A stretch of DNA of 64,000 bases from Bacteroides gallinarum DSM 18171 = JCM 13658 (GCF_000374365.1 NZ_KB894126.1:52343-116342); one strand, 5' to 3'; shown: positions 18,071 through 26,930, numbered from the stretch's first letter. A program made the numbers and translations. Notes: generated by a model from the letters alone, not told the origin.

Positions 18071-19384
18071 TTATTCCGCTCCCGTGAGAAAATTTAGCAC
18101 CCTGGTGCCGCGTGAACGCCCGTACCTGCGGAAATACTCCTCGTCCGACATGATATGCCTGTCACCGGAACTTCCGCCATGGGAAGCGCCACCATACCCT
18201 CCGGGAAGCACGTTCAGCTGTTTTCCCACGTTGATGCCGAATTCCTTTTCAATCTCGTCCGCCGCAACCTCGTACTTGTCCGTGATAAGCGAATAGAGCT
18301 TGATACGGTCCTCGTTGCACATCTCGATGCGGTTGGAGTATTTGAATTCCAGCCCGTCCTCGATATACCCCATGGCCACCAGCCGGGGAACCACCTTCTC
18401 GTTCATCACGTTCTCGATATAGCGCCTGTACACCTCTATGCGGTCCCGGAAAATATCCTGGTGCGCCTTGGTGGAGCCCACGTACGACTGCATGCCGCCC
18501 GCCATGGATTCCGAGCCGAGAACCAGGTTTGACACCTCCTTGTTGACGAAGTCTATCAGGCCCGTGTAGATCTTTTCCGAATTGGACATCGTGAAAGTCT
18601 TGATATCCACTTCATCCTCGATACCCGTCACCACAACCTTGTTCTGCGCGGCATTGGCTATCTCGTTGGCCAGGCGCTTGCGGTCCGCGTTGCTCTCGCT
18701 GACCGTCTTCCCGTGGATGACAGGTTGCCCGTACGTGTGTGAAAAATTCACATAGTTGGCCACCGTGAACTTCTTGGCGAGGATAAGCGGTGTCGTCGCG
18801 GAAAAAAGCCCAAGGTCACCGGAATCGACCAGCACATAGTTCCTCCGGTAGGACGGGTTGCGCAAATCCCAGTGCGGCATCCACATGCCCTGACGTTTCA
18901 GCACGACGAGCTGGTCGGGCAGCACGTTGCGCCGCTCTATGGTGTTCACTTCGGCCAGTTTTCCGGTTTTGGGGTCTGTCGCGGGCATGATTTCCAGCAG
19001 CGTGTACCCGTACAGCTTGGACTCCACGATGCCCTTGATGATTTTGTCGAACTGAGACCCCTGTATTTTCTGGGTCTGGCGGATATCCTTGACATATTTC
19101 CCCTTCTCGTTGACGCGGGCCAGCATGTAGCGGTCCCCGAGTATCTGGCTTTCCAGCGTCTCGATGACCGACCGTATGTGCGCGTCCTGCTGAAGACAGG
19201 CTTCATACAGGTCTATCAGCCTCGACCGGTCATCGAGTATGCAGCCGGCCTCCACATCGCTGCGGCAGGAACGGTAACGGTTGTTCCGCTCGATTTCACG
19301 GACGTACTCCTGGATGGTTTTCTTGGAAGTCCTGAAGATACTTTCCAGCAGTTCCCCGTTGAATGAATGATCCGATGTCGCCAT
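18071..19384 (-). CDS. Portal protein (Mu gp29-like, DUF935)
   Basis: 437 residues. Contains the family features: QQDAHIRSVIETLESQILG (about 63-81), KIIKGIVESKLYGYTLLEIM, RYNY-type strand before a loop, QPVIHGK, VVTGIEDEVDIKT and NLVLGSESMAGGMQSYVGST. This is the DNA-entry ring at the head vertex and the docking site for terminase. It is the first gene of the late operon seen here; the terminase that should pair with it is not in the window. Confidence 0.9.
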   Translation of the reverse strand: MATSDHSFNGELLESIFRTSKKTIQEYVREIERNNRYRSCRSDVEAGCILDDRSRLIDLYEACLQQDAHIRSVIETLESQILGDRYMLARVNEKGKYVKDIRQTQKIQGSQFDKIIKGIVESKLYGYTLLEIMPATDPKTGKLAEVNTIERRNVLPDQLVVLKRQGMWMPHWDLRNPSYRRNYVLVDSGDLGLFSATTPLILAKKFTVANYVNFSHTYGQPVIHGKTVSESNADRKRLANEIANAAQNKVVVTGIEDEVDIKTFTMSNSEKIYTGLIDFVNKEVSNLVLGSESMAGGMQSYVGSTKAHQDIFRDRIEVYRRYIENVMNEKVVPRLVAMGYIEDGLEFKYSNRIEMCNEDRIKLYSLITDKYEVAADEIEKEFGINVGKQLNVLPGGYGGASHGGSSGDRHIMSDEEYFRRYGRSRGTRVLNFLTGAE

Positions 19385-19669
19385 TGCCTCCGATATTTTT
19401 TATAAAGAGTAGCCGTCCTACCGGAACATGGTTTATACCCCGGCAAAGTATATGAAAAGAGGAATCCTCCGAGCTTATAAATCAAATCGTAATATCTTAC
19501 TTTAATATACAGTTATTACTGTTTGAAAAACGATATAAATACCTTATTATCAATATAAAAACACGATAATAAAATCGTAAAAAGTATGTTTTTAGTTATT
19601 ATAATTACGGTAAAATCATATATCTTTGCGCGGCAAATTCTCCATATACAAAATTATAATTATGACAAA
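19385..19669. promoter_or_regulatory. AT-rich divergent control region between late operon and plus-strand cassette
   Basis: About 285 bp, far richer in A/T than both sides. On the plus strand TATCTTTG at 19621-19628 matches the TAnnTTTG -7 box and would start transcription near 19635. On the minus strand it must carry the promoter of the portal-led late operon, but only a poor match is visible. Several short A/T palindromes are present. Confidence 0.55.
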
Positions 19670-20113
19670 GTGAAAACGAAGACTCAAACATTCCCTTGCC
19701 GGGATATCCGGTACAGGGAGTTCCCCGACCTGTTGTTCGGGTCTCTGGCGGAAGAAGGACCGTTCTATTTCGACGCCACGCGTTTCATCATTTCGCGGGG
19801 AGATGCCCGCAGGCACAGCGTGGACGGGTTCCGTGCCGCTTTCCGGCACTGGATTACGGTGCTGTGCGAAACCTACGGGACAGATGCGGGGGAACTTTTT
19901 ATCCGGGACGGGACATCGGGGCACATGCTGGTTGACGAATGCCTGGCGCTGCTGTTTGTCGTCTATGTCGAACCTGCATTCGGGGCGTACCTTTTGGAAC
20001 GCATGGAAGAAATGATGTCCAGCGGCTTTACAGTTTCAGACACTTGGCTGGCAACGGTCTCCAGCCGTAGATTTACCAAAGAGGAATTAACGCAATTTTT
20101 TAGAGAATCATGA
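19670..20113 (+). CDS. Unknown protein, first gene of plus-strand cassette
   Basis: About 147 residues from GTG at 19670; a start before 19635 is excluded by the promoter position, while a later start cannot be excluded. The protein has an alpha-helical, mixed-charge sequence with DGTSGHMLVDECLALLF in the middle and SRRFTKEELTQFFRES at the end. I do not recognise a family. The next gene overlaps by 4 bp, so it is co-translated with a DNA-binding-type protein, which hints at a regulatory role. Confidence 0.6.
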   Translation: MKTKTQTFPCRDIRYREFPDLLFGSLAEEGPFYFDATRFIISRGDARRHSVDGFRAAFRHWITVLCETYGTDAGELFIRDGTSGHMLVDECLALLFVVYVEPAFGAYLLERMEEMMSSGFTVSDTWLATVSSRRFTKEELTQFFRES

Positions 20114-20472
20114 GACGAAGTTCATTTAAACGACCAAAGATGGTGCTCATATTCAACGGGGCACAAGTTCTTGTTGCCGTTACACGTTCGCTTCATAGTG
20201 CGGCGGAACTGACCAAAGGCAACCTGCAAGCAATCTCTTTTTGCTGTACAGGCAAGTATGTCTGCAGCGGCGGGCTGTATTTCCGGCATCTTCATCCCGA
20301 CGTGGAGATAGAGATGCCGGACCTTGGCACGCTTCAGCTGAAAGATTACGATGCCTTGTGCGGTGAAAGGCGTACCTACTATCCGGTCAAGAAGATGGCA
20401 CGCAAGCGTGCGCTGATTGAAAATAGAAGGAAATCAAAAGAACAGGGAGGGGACGGCCATGAGGGAGAATAG
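20110..20472 (+). CDS. Small DNA-binding protein with NUMOD/IENR1-like module
   Basis: 120 residues. Residues about 26-60 (SLHSAAELTKGNLQAISFCC, then a TGKY..GG.YF turn) match the NUMOD1/IENR1 pattern 'S...aa...gv....I...c.gk...agg..f', a helix-turn-helix module found next to homing nucleases and in phage regulators. No HNH or GIY-YIG nuclease is attached. The C-terminus is basic. It overlaps the KilA-N gene by 14 bp. Confidence 0.6.
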   Translation: MRRSSFKRPKMVLIFNGAQVLVAVTRSLHSAAELTKGNLQAISFCCTGKYVCSGGLYFRHLHPDVEIEMPDLGTLQLKDYDALCGERRTYYPVKKMARKRALIENRRKSKEQGGDGHEGE

Positions 20473-21586
20473 GAACATTCCGTTCAGGAACTGGAACATC
20501 CGTGTGTCCAAGGACCACAACGGGCAGGTAAATATATGTGCGGCCGACATCTGCCAGATACTCAAACGCGGGGAGCTGCTGGAAGACGGCTCCATCGCCG
20601 ACATCTGCCCCTCGTCCCTGCGCGTCCGGTTCCGCAGGAACGGGCACGAGCAGTGGAGCTTCCGCCCGGCGGACATGAGACGGCTTCTGCAGCATGTCCG
20701 CAAGGCGACTACTTTACCCCGTGACCTGCTCGATGATCTGGAAGCATGGGGAAACAAGCTCCTGGAACTGGAGGCGGGCGAGATGCATTCCGTTCCGCAG
20801 AACGATACCGTCCTTTTCTTCACGGAGGACTTCCCGGTCACGTTCCGCAGGACAGGGGGCAGGCTGATGGTCAACGCCACGCAGATTACCATGCGTTACG
20901 GCAAGATCCCGTCCGAATGGCTGCGCACCGCGTCAACGGACCGGCTGCGTCGGGAGATGGCCAGCAGCGGGCGTACCGGCAGGTATGAATCCCAGATTTT
21001 CACCACGAGGGGAAGAGGGCATGGAGCCACGTGGGTGGAGTCCCCGCTGGTTGTCCCGCTCGCGTGCTGGCTGACCCAGGACCGCAGCCTGGCGGAATGG
21101 TGCGAGCACGCCATCGTGGGACTCACGGAAAGGCCGGCGGCAAGACCCCGTAAAACCATCCGGAAAGCCGTTACCGGCATCCATTGCCTGGAATGTCCCA
21201 TTCCGGAGGACATGCCCGGGGCCGTGAGGCTGATCCATGAGCTCAGGAGGGTGATAGAGGACTCCATGCCCAAGATTGTCTTCTACGAGGAGTTCATCGA
21301 GAACAGGGACTGGTTCAAGAGCACACGCATCGCCGACGAGCTCGGAATCACGCCGTACCAGCTCCACCGGTTCCTGAGCGAGGAAGGCATCTGCAAGTAC
21401 GAGAAGAGGCAGTGGGTCGTGTTCCCCTCGTACAGGGCGTGGCAGTGCGATGTCCCGTACCTGTGGGAAAACTCCCGCGGCAAGGTCTACACGTTCGGCT
21501 CCACCAAGCGCTGGACACAGGCGGGAAGGGAGTGCATCATCGAGCTGTGGCAGAGGAAGAACCCGGAACTGCAGAAAGGGAGGTGA
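20459..21586 (+). CDS. KilA-N domain protein with N-terminal Bro-N-like domain
   Basis: 375 residues from ATG at 20459, preceded by GGGAGGGG. Residues about 10-100 resemble a Bro-N domain (VNICAADICQILKRG, RRNGHEQWSFRPADMRRLLQ); about 130-235 is a KilA-N domain with MVNATQITMRYGKIPSEWLR and WVESPLVVPLACWLTQDRSL; the last 100 residues form a separate helical, winged-helix-like part (STRIADELGITPYQLHRFLS). KilA-N proteins are phage DNA-binding proteins often made as antirepressors or regulators. It likely controls the switch between the lysogenic cassette and the late operon read in the opposite direction. Confidence 0.8.
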   Translation: MRENRNIPFRNWNIRVSKDHNGQVNICAADICQILKRGELLEDGSIADICPSSLRVRFRRNGHEQWSFRPADMRRLLQHVRKATTLPRDLLDDLEAWGNKLLELEAGEMHSVPQNDTVLFFTEDFPVTFRRTGGRLMVNATQITMRYGKIPSEWLRTASTDRLRREMASSGRTGRYESQIFTTRGRGHGATWVESPLVVPLACWLTQDRSLAEWCEHAIVGLTERPAARPRKTIRKAVTGIHCLECPIPEDMPGAVRLIHELRRVIEDSMPKIVFYEEFIENRDWFKSTRIADELGITPYQLHRFLSEEGICKYEKRQWVVFPSYRAWQCDVPYLWENSRGKVYTFGSTKRWTQAGRECIIELWQRKNPELQKGR

Positions 21587-21588
21587 AC

Positions 21589-22026
21589 ATGGAGACGGCG
21601 TTACAGAGAATCATACGTCAGACAGGGCGTGAGCCCGTGGAATGCGGGTGCGCCTTGTGCCGGCAGCAGTGCCGCACGCCGTGTCTCGGCACACCGGAGA
21701 ATATCCTCCGGCTCATACATGCCGGGTATAAAGAGCGGCTGGCGCCCACCTTGTGGTGCGTCGGCATGATACTCGGACGTATCGCCTATCCCGTATACAT
21801 GGTCCAGGCCAGAGGGGAGAAGGACGGGTGTGTGTTTTTTCACGATGGCCTCTGCGAACTGCACGGGACCGGCATGAAACCCACAGAGGGGCGGCTGTCC
21901 TACCACACCATTACCGGGGAGAACCTGGAATTCGGGCGGTCACTTTCCTGGAACGTGGCCAGAGAATGGCTGGATGAAAGGAACCGGCCGGTCATACGGG
22001 AGATAGTCAGGCTGATGACGGGGTGA
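21589..22026 (+). CDS. Cysteine-cluster protein (YkgJ-like metal-binding)
   Basis: 145 residues from ATG at 21589. The N-terminus carries CGCALCRQQCRTPCLG (residues about 19-34), later HDGLCELHGTGMKP (about 85-98); CxxCC..C with a later C-x-L-H is the pattern of the YkgJ zinc/iron-chelating cluster family. Function of the family is unsettled. It is 2 bp after the KilA-N stop, in the same operon. Confidence 0.65.
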   Translation: METALQRIIRQTGREPVECGCALCRQQCRTPCLGTPENILRLIHAGYKERLAPTLWCVGMILGRIAYPVYMVQARGEKDGCVFFHDGLCELHGTGMKPTEGRLSYHTITGENLEFGRSLSWNVAREWLDERNRPVIREIVRLMTG

Positions 22027-22036
22027 TGGAGAGCGC

Positions 22037-22110
22037 GACCCGGTGAAACCGGAACACCGTTATAGCGTAATATTAACTGTTAATTCCTCTTCGGTACGGT
22101 TTCACGGGTC
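22037..22110. repeat. Long inverted repeat upstream of HTH gene
   Basis: GACCCGGTGAAACCG (22037-22051) pairs with CGGTTTCACGGGTC (22097-22110), 14 bp with a single G bulge, around a 45-base AT-rich loop containing TTAACTGTTAA. It could be an operator, a leader-RNA structure or a recombination site. It lies in the 170-bp gap before a small HTH-like gene. Confidence 0.65.
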
Positions 22111-22198
22111 TGCCTCCATTAATTCATACCATTTCCAACCTGTTCATATCAATCGGCACTATACTTCAAGTGTATTGTTTAATTTAAAATGCCGATTT

Positions 22199-22432
22199 AT
22201 GGAACTTAAGAACAGAATGACCGTGGAGGAAATGTCGGAGCACCTGGTGGAGCATACCGGCAAGATCGCCAACCGTGTAACCGTGGGACGCTATGCCCGG
22301 AAACTGGGATACAAGGTGTACAAACCGATGATAGAAGGCCGTATCCGGCACTTCTACCTGAAAGACCCGATGGTACCCGCCCCGGCAGGGGAAAAGGAAG
22401 GCACGGGAAATCCTGGAAACGTGCAGTCTTAA
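22199..22432 (+). CDS. Small HTH-like DNA-binding protein
   Basis: 77 residues from ATG at 22199. The sequence MTVEEMSEHLVEHTGKIANR then VTVGRYARKLGYKVYKPM resembles a two-helix plus wing recognition unit (VTVGRYARKLGY as recognition helix). It has an own upstream region with an inverted repeat, so it may be an autoregulated small regulator. No family match recalled. Confidence 0.55.
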   Translation: MELKNRMTVEEMSEHLVEHTGKIANRVTVGRYARKLGYKVYKPMIEGRIRHFYLKDPMVPAPAGEKEGTGNPGNVQS

Positions 22433-22444
22433 ATCCCGCGGGAC

Positions 22445-22885
22445 ATGACAGCGGGAAAAGGAAACACCGGTTATGCCAAATGCTACCGGGGGCTGTACCG
22501 TGCCTTCGAGCCGCACGAGGTCATCTTCATGCTCTACATGAACGACCTGGCCTACCTGCGCCAGCAGGGATACGACACCCTCCGGAGCAAAAGGCTCCAC
22601 CGGCTTCACACGAACATCGGTCCGCGGGCGTTCGACCATTGCGTGGAAAAGACGACCGCGATGGGACTGCTCGTCCGGGTACCGGCAAACGGCATGTTCG
22701 ACTATCTCTGGGACAGGAGGCAGTACGAACGCCTGGTGGAAATCGTCACATCGACAGCGAGCATCGTTGCCCTGCAGGAATTCTGCAACAGGGTATTCTC
22801 GGTGGAACGGCGTACCGTATCCTCCGTAACGGACAGGGAGATACAGCTCCTTGCCGGGAACCGTAACGGCCGTGCTGAAAAGTGA
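22445..22885 (+). CDS. Unknown phage protein
   Basis: 146 residues. Helical, basic, with HEVIFMLYMNDLAYLRQQGY and RKSKRLHRLH-like segments and no Cys/His cluster or catalytic motif. It begins 12 bp after the HTH gene and is the last gene of the cassette, followed by a hairpin and a strong terminator. A winged-helix fold is possible (repeated helices then a strand pair at VPANGMFDYLWDRRQ), unverified. Confidence 0.6.
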   Translation: MTAGKGNTGYAKCYRGLYRAFEPHEVIFMLYMNDLAYLRQQGYDTLRSKRLHRLHTNIGPRAFDHCVEKTTAMGLLVRVPANGMFDYLWDRRQYERLVEIVTSTASIVALQEFCNRVFSVERRTVSSVTDREIQLLAGNRNGRAEK

Positions 22886-22896
22886 CGGATGCTGTA

Positions 22897-22937
22897 ACAT
22901 TTGCGGCAGCTCCTGTGACAGGGGTTGTCGCAAATGT
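22897..22937. repeat. Hairpin after the plus-strand cassette
   Basis: ACATTTGCG (22897-22905) and CGCAAATGT (22929-22937) are exact inverted repeats around a GC-containing loop. It begins 11 bp after the last stop codon. It lacks a following T run, so more likely a binding site or mRNA 3' structure than a terminator. Confidence 0.6.
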
Positions 22938-23040
22938 ATCAACAGTATAAGATATAGGGAATAAGAATAAAGAATAAAAAGACATGTACTTTTTTCTTTG
23001 AAGCAAAGAAAAAAGATACCAAAAAAGAAACAAGGTTAGG

Positions 23041-23067
23041 CAGACGGCATCCGCCGTCTGTTTTTTT
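23041..23067 (+). terminator. Intrinsic terminator of the plus-strand cassette
   Basis: CAGACGGC-ATCC-GCCGTCTG followed by seven T. Perfect 8-bp stem, strong. It ends transcription of the 19.6-22.9 kb cassette. The remaining sequence up to 23290 holds no gene I can support. Confidence 0.9.
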
Positions 23068-23290
23068 ATTGGGGGAATCGTTCTGTATTTCAAGAAAATG
23101 GAAAAAACATCCATTTCCTCTTTCCCTTCCAGCTTTCAATTTTACAAAAACATAAAAACAATATAAAGCAGCGATTACTCATGTGCGCACTCTCTTTCGG
23201 GGGAGTGTTTCATGTCCGGATGGGATATTATAACAACCGTCCTGTCCCAGATGAGAGCAAGGCGGTTGCTAATCTGTAATTATCGGTCAT

Positions 23291-24085
23291 TTATTTCAGC
23301 AATTTGTCAATCAGCTTTTCCCTTACTACCCCGTAAGCCTCATGCGGGTCAAACGTGATATCCGGACGCAGGAGCAGCTGGGAATCCGAAAGGAAATCCG
23401 GGTCCTGCATCTTTTCCTCCATGTTGAGGATGAACTGCTTATGGGTAGGAGGTTGCTGCACCACGAACCCGATGTAACGTTTGTAGCAACGAATGACATC
23501 ATCCGTATTCACCCCCGTTTTTGTCAGAGCCAGGTACAGGTCGAGAAGGTCACGACCTTTCTTTCGCTGGTACAATGCCCGCAGTTTCGTACCGAGCAGT
23601 TCGGCAAGATTGTAGGTGGTGATTTCACACGAGCCGGAAAACCACTGGTTTTCCAACGAAAACGGCATTTTGACAAATCCCATCTCGGTAAAGTGTTCAA
23701 AACAGTTGATTTCAATCTTCAAACGCAGTTGTATCGGAGGAGTTCCTTCAGATTGGATACGGCAAAGCATCGTGTTGTTGTAACGTTTCTGTTTCGTCAC
23801 CCTGTCCGGAATGAAATCCAGTACTTTACCAAGACGGAACATGATAGGCTTGATGGGACCTGCCGTAATCTGCACGAGGTCAATGTCCTCGCTGTATCTG
23901 ACCTGCGGAAGCATGTGTAGCTTATGAAGGGCTGTTCCTCCCCGGAAAGCCAGTTGGGATGCAAGAAAATCGTCTCCGAAAATGGAGACCAGGGCACGGG
24001 ATATTATCAGGTCCTGCTCAATGTATGACACATCAGTCCATGGGGCGTGTTCACGCCATTGTTGTATTGCGGATTTTACTACCAT
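23291..24085 (-). CDS. abiEii: AbiEii/AbiGii-type nucleotidyltransferase toxin
   Basis: 264 residues. RGGTALHK at 48-55 and RYSEDIDL at 63-70 are the two nucleotidyltransferase motifs of the AbiEii family (G[GS]T and DxD). Type IV toxin-antitoxin AbiE systems cause abortive infection against phages; some AbiEii-like enzymes modify tRNA. It overlaps the antitoxin-like gene by 7 bp and both face away from the plus-strand accessory block. As prophage cargo it would be a superinfection-exclusion module. Confidence 0.9.
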   Translation of the reverse strand: MVVKSAIQQWREHAPWTDVSYIEQDLIISRALVSIFGDDFLASQLAFRGGTALHKLHMLPQVRYSEDIDLVQITAGPIKPIMFRLGKVLDFIPDRVTKQKRYNNTMLCRIQSEGTPPIQLRLKIEINCFEHFTEMGFVKMPFSLENQWFSGSCEITTYNLAELLGTKLRALYQRKKGRDLLDLYLALTKTGVNTDDVIRCYKRYIGFVVQQPPTHKQFILNMEEKMQDPDFLSDSQLLLRPDITFDPHEAYGVVREKLIDKLLK

Positions 24086-24885
24086 AATTCGTCCGGTTCA
24101 ATGTCTTGGTTTATTATAAGTTTCCATTTTGAATTCTTCCTTGCCCCGTCTTGAGGGCGGTCTGTTGACAAGGGGCGGTATTTCAGGTTTTTGTAATATG
24201 GTTCCAGCATCATGCTGATTTCATCGGCGGCAGACTGTTCTCCCAGTACGTTTTCCAATATGTAACCCAACCGTTGAAGTGTGGAAAAGGTGGTAATATC
24301 TGTAAGTTCTTTCCCGGATTTCATAAAATCAGTGTTCTCAACCAGTTCGGCGATTACAGTCGCCGCGGCGGAAAGACCTCCGACCTGTTGGCTGTATTGC
24401 ACAAGATCAACGGCAGTAAGTTCCGGACAAGAATACAGAAGCGTACCCGTATCAGTGTGGGTCTGGAGCAATAGGTTTTGAGGGATTTCTTTCCGGTAGC
24501 TCCAGAACAGATGCCTGTTGCTGTTTTTTGAAACAGGAATTCTTGGCAGAACTGTGGTGACTGAAAGCCTTTGCGGGCGCTGGTGCGCCGCTCCGTTGAG
24601 TACGCCGGCACTCAGAAGGCTGATGTAATAGGGTCTGCCCAAATGTGTCATCAGCTGGTCTACATAATTATACGGAGGGACGATACCCCTGTCCCTGAAC
24701 TGAATGGATACCGTTGTATAAAATCCCTTGTGTACAGCCTGGATACGCTTCTGCTTGCCTAACCGGTACAGTTCATTAGACACTACCTGTGCGGATAGTG
24801 CAGGCAGGGCTTTCCTGATATCATTGTATGAGAATGTCGGAAAACCTGTCATCTCTCGTTTGTCAATCCAATCTGATATGGTCAT
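24079..24885 (-). CDS. abiEi: AbiEi-type antitoxin/transcriptional regulator
   Basis: 268 residues from ATG at 24885; the ATG at 24906 overlaps the -7 box and would lie before the transcription start, so it is rejected. The N-terminus has a winged-helix (SYNDIRKALPALSAQVVSNE then RLGKQKRIQAVHKGFY); the rest has the YISLLSAGVLNGAAHQRPQ segment (about 92-110) seen in AbiEi C-terminal domains. It should repress the operon and neutralise AbiEii. Same operon order (antitoxin then toxin) as in known AbiE systems. Confidence 0.85.
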   Translation of the reverse strand: MTISDWIDKREMTGFPTFSYNDIRKALPALSAQVVSNELYRLGKQKRIQAVHKGFYTTVSIQFRDRGIVPPYNYVDQLMTHLGRPYYISLLSAGVLNGAAHQRPQRLSVTTVLPRIPVSKNSNRHLFWSYRKEIPQNLLLQTHTDTGTLLYSCPELTAVDLVQYSQQVGGLSAAATVIAELVENTDFMKSGKELTDITTFSTLQRLGYILENVLGEQSAADEISMMLEPYYKNLKYRPLSTDRPQDGARKNSKWKLIINQDIEPDELW

Positions 24886-24903
24886 TTCTCGGATATTTTG
24901 TTG

Positions 24904-24911
24904 CAAATATA
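24904..24911 (-). promoter_or_regulatory. -7 box of AbiE operon promoter
   Basis: On the minus strand TATATTTG matches TAnnTTTG exactly. It implies a transcription start near 24897 and a leader of about 12 nt before the ATG at 24885, fitting an autoregulated toxin-antitoxin operon. Confidence 0.65.
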
Positions 24912-24952
24912 ATCTTTTTTTTATTATGTCGATTATATTTTGTCCGAGGATA

Positions 24953-25744
24953 TTACTCCTTACCCCCGATTACCCCATGCTTCATTTTCAGGATGGCCAT
25001 GAAGCATTCACGCACCTGCTGGATGTCGCGCAACGAGGTAAAATAATTACCGGCCTCCCTGCGTTTCCGGTCCCGCTTCTTGTAGGTGTCCTGTACCTGG
25101 CAGATATTGAAATGCTCGTCCAGGTAATAATAGTCCCGGCCTTTGGGCGCCCGCATTTCAAGTGTCTCCAGCTGCCGGAGCCGTCCGTTCCACACCAGCC
25201 CCTCCTTCTTGAGGGCGGCAGAGAAACAGTTCCTGTCACAGGAACCTATCGGGGCCACCTGGAAATCATCGATATCCCCGGCCGTTTCATTCAGGGAATA
25301 GCGTGGCGGTTCATTTTCCCTCATCATGCAGTACATGATAATCTTTCCTTTCCTGATTTCGCGGAACGCCCCCAGTATGACATTCTCCCCGAGGATACTG
25401 AGCTTCACCAGCTGTCCGTCGTGCGGGATATAGGATGCCTCCGTCAGCTCGCATTTGCGCCTGTTCCAGAAAAGGTCTTTACTGTTAAGAAGACGCTGGA
25501 AGGCTGTTTTTTCTTTCAGGGTGGCTGGTCTGCAGTCGGCGGCAGGCATGACAACCTCCTCCCGGTACAGGTTGCCGTCGACAGTGCATCGGACCGTTAT
25601 CGCCAGGCAGTCTTTTTCCGTATGATCTACAAGTCCCGTCTCCAATGTCACCATATTGAACACGGCCGTTCCTCTCTGTATTTCTGACCCCGTCAGACCC
25701 CTTCCGGAATCTGTATCGGCATCCGTTCCTTTACGCGTCTCCAT
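24953..25744 (-). CDS. Unknown protein
   Basis: 263 residues. The first 20 are polar and probably disordered; then two beta-rich halves, with FFxxRRKCELTEASYIPHD-like strands and a second domain with APIGSCDRNCFSAALKKEGL and RDYYYLDEHFNICQVQDTYKK, ending in a basic helical tail. I do not recognise it. It has its own promoter and is convergent with nothing, so it may be an accessory gene of the AbiE block or an independent cargo gene. Confidence 0.65.
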   Translation of the reverse strand: METRKGTDADTDSGRGLTGSEIQRGTAVFNMVTLETGLVDHTEKDCLAITVRCTVDGNLYREEVVMPAADCRPATLKEKTAFQRLLNSKDLFWNRRKCELTEASYIPHDGQLVKLSILGENVILGAFREIRKGKIIMYCMMRENEPPRYSLNETAGDIDDFQVAPIGSCDRNCFSAALKKEGLVWNGRLRQLETLEMRAPKGRDYYYLDEHFNICQVQDTYKKRDRKRREAGNYFTSLRDIQQVRECFMAILKMKHGVIGGKE

Positions 25745-25807
25745 TTTTTTCGTTCCTCTCTGTTACCCATGGTGTTTCAATATTGCATATACGGGGATAA
25801 CAATTGG

Positions 25808-25815
25808 CAAATATA
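25808..25815 (-). promoter_or_regulatory. -7 box for the unknown gene at 24953-25744
   Basis: Minus-strand TATATTTG, an exact TAnnTTTG match, giving a start near 25801 and a leader of about 55 nt. Confidence 0.55.
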
Positions 25816-26930
25816 CAATTTATTCGGCACAGTCCGAGGCGGAAATCCGATAAAAACCCCCGCTTTGATATAAAAAGACAAAAACTGAACAAATAAGTCG
25901 TTTCCCGCGGGAATACCCTTGCCCTGTATATTCCTCGCGGGTTACGGAAGTCCTTGTACCGGCAATCATATCTCTCCGCTCGCCCATATATATTATTGCC
26001 ATGCAATGTATTGCAAAGGTAACGTGTGCCGATGCTCCTTCGTGCAGGGACAGAATATGCAAGTATATTTTTCATGCAAAACATCTGCCATGTACAACCC
26101 TGTTTTTACAAGGGCCTCCGGAAAGCCTTCTTCCCTGTATATACCGGGAGAATGTAAGCGTATCTTTTCATGGAACTGTCATACCGTAACGGCGCGGGTG
26201 AAACGACGACCGGTCTCCTGAACTTCAAGAGCTGGACCCGTCCCTTTCATGTATATTTCACGGCATCCGCTTACAATCCGTAACCTAACCGGCATTTTCG
26301 CCGGTTTTCAAAAACCGGACTTGGGAAAAATGCCCGGGGAGAGATACCGAATCCGCACCTGGACAGATACCCTCCCCAATCTTTTTATTTTTATTACTAT
26401 ATTGATATTCAATAATTTAATAGGTTTACTTTTGTATAAAGTAAGCCTAAAACGGTTTTTTCTCTCTTTGTTACTTACAATTTGAAAGCAAATAAATTAT
26501 TTCCTTTGTTTTCACATGTTTTGTATTTAACTATATTGTTTATAATCAATCGTTTATGTGTAAAAATCCCTTCCTTACACATTTGAAATCGGGTATTTTT
26601 CGATTTTTGCAAAGAAAAAATTTTTTCATGTTTTTATAAATAGTTGATATTCAATTATTTATAACTGTTTCTCGCGCATGTGCGTTCCATGTTTGGGAAA
26701 AGTGAATTTTTAAGGCAGTCTAAAATTTTTTTTTGCAAAAAGTTTTGGAAATTGGAAAAACGGTTTTATCATAGTCATGTACTCGAAAGCCAAAACAAAC
26801 GGCAAACAAGTACGGAAAAAACGAATAAAAAAAACAATAACTAAAAAACAGATTTAAGAAACAGACAAACCAGTCCGCCGAGAGCGAGAAACAAAAAGCC
26901 TTTTTTGTGGGAAACCTATTTTTGAGGCTT
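25816..26930. other. Gene-free, AT-rich region with direct repeats (origin or control candidate)
   Basis: No supported coding frame in 1.1 kb. From about 26370 the sequence is very AT-rich. It contains two near-identical direct repeats, TTGATATTCAATAATTTA (26402-26419) and TTGATATTCAATTATTTA (26644-26661), an inverted repeat TGTGTAA/TTACACA (about 26555-26582) and AATCG/CGATT. A TATTTTTG box at 26917-26924 could be the -7 element for the structured RNA that follows. Such a layout is seen at replication origins and at master control regions; I cannot tell which. Confidence 0.45.

Noticed and set aside
1236..19366. Long plus-strand frames opposite the late operon (for example 3702-4946, 5234-6133, 7418-8416, 13294-14217)
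   Set aside because: They are antisense shadows of well-supported minus-strand phage genes, with His/Arg/Val-rich composition.
26249..26485. 78-codon plus-strand gene in the AT-rich region
   Set aside because: Codons reflect AT-rich non-coding sequence; hydrophobic tail is a by-product of T runs.
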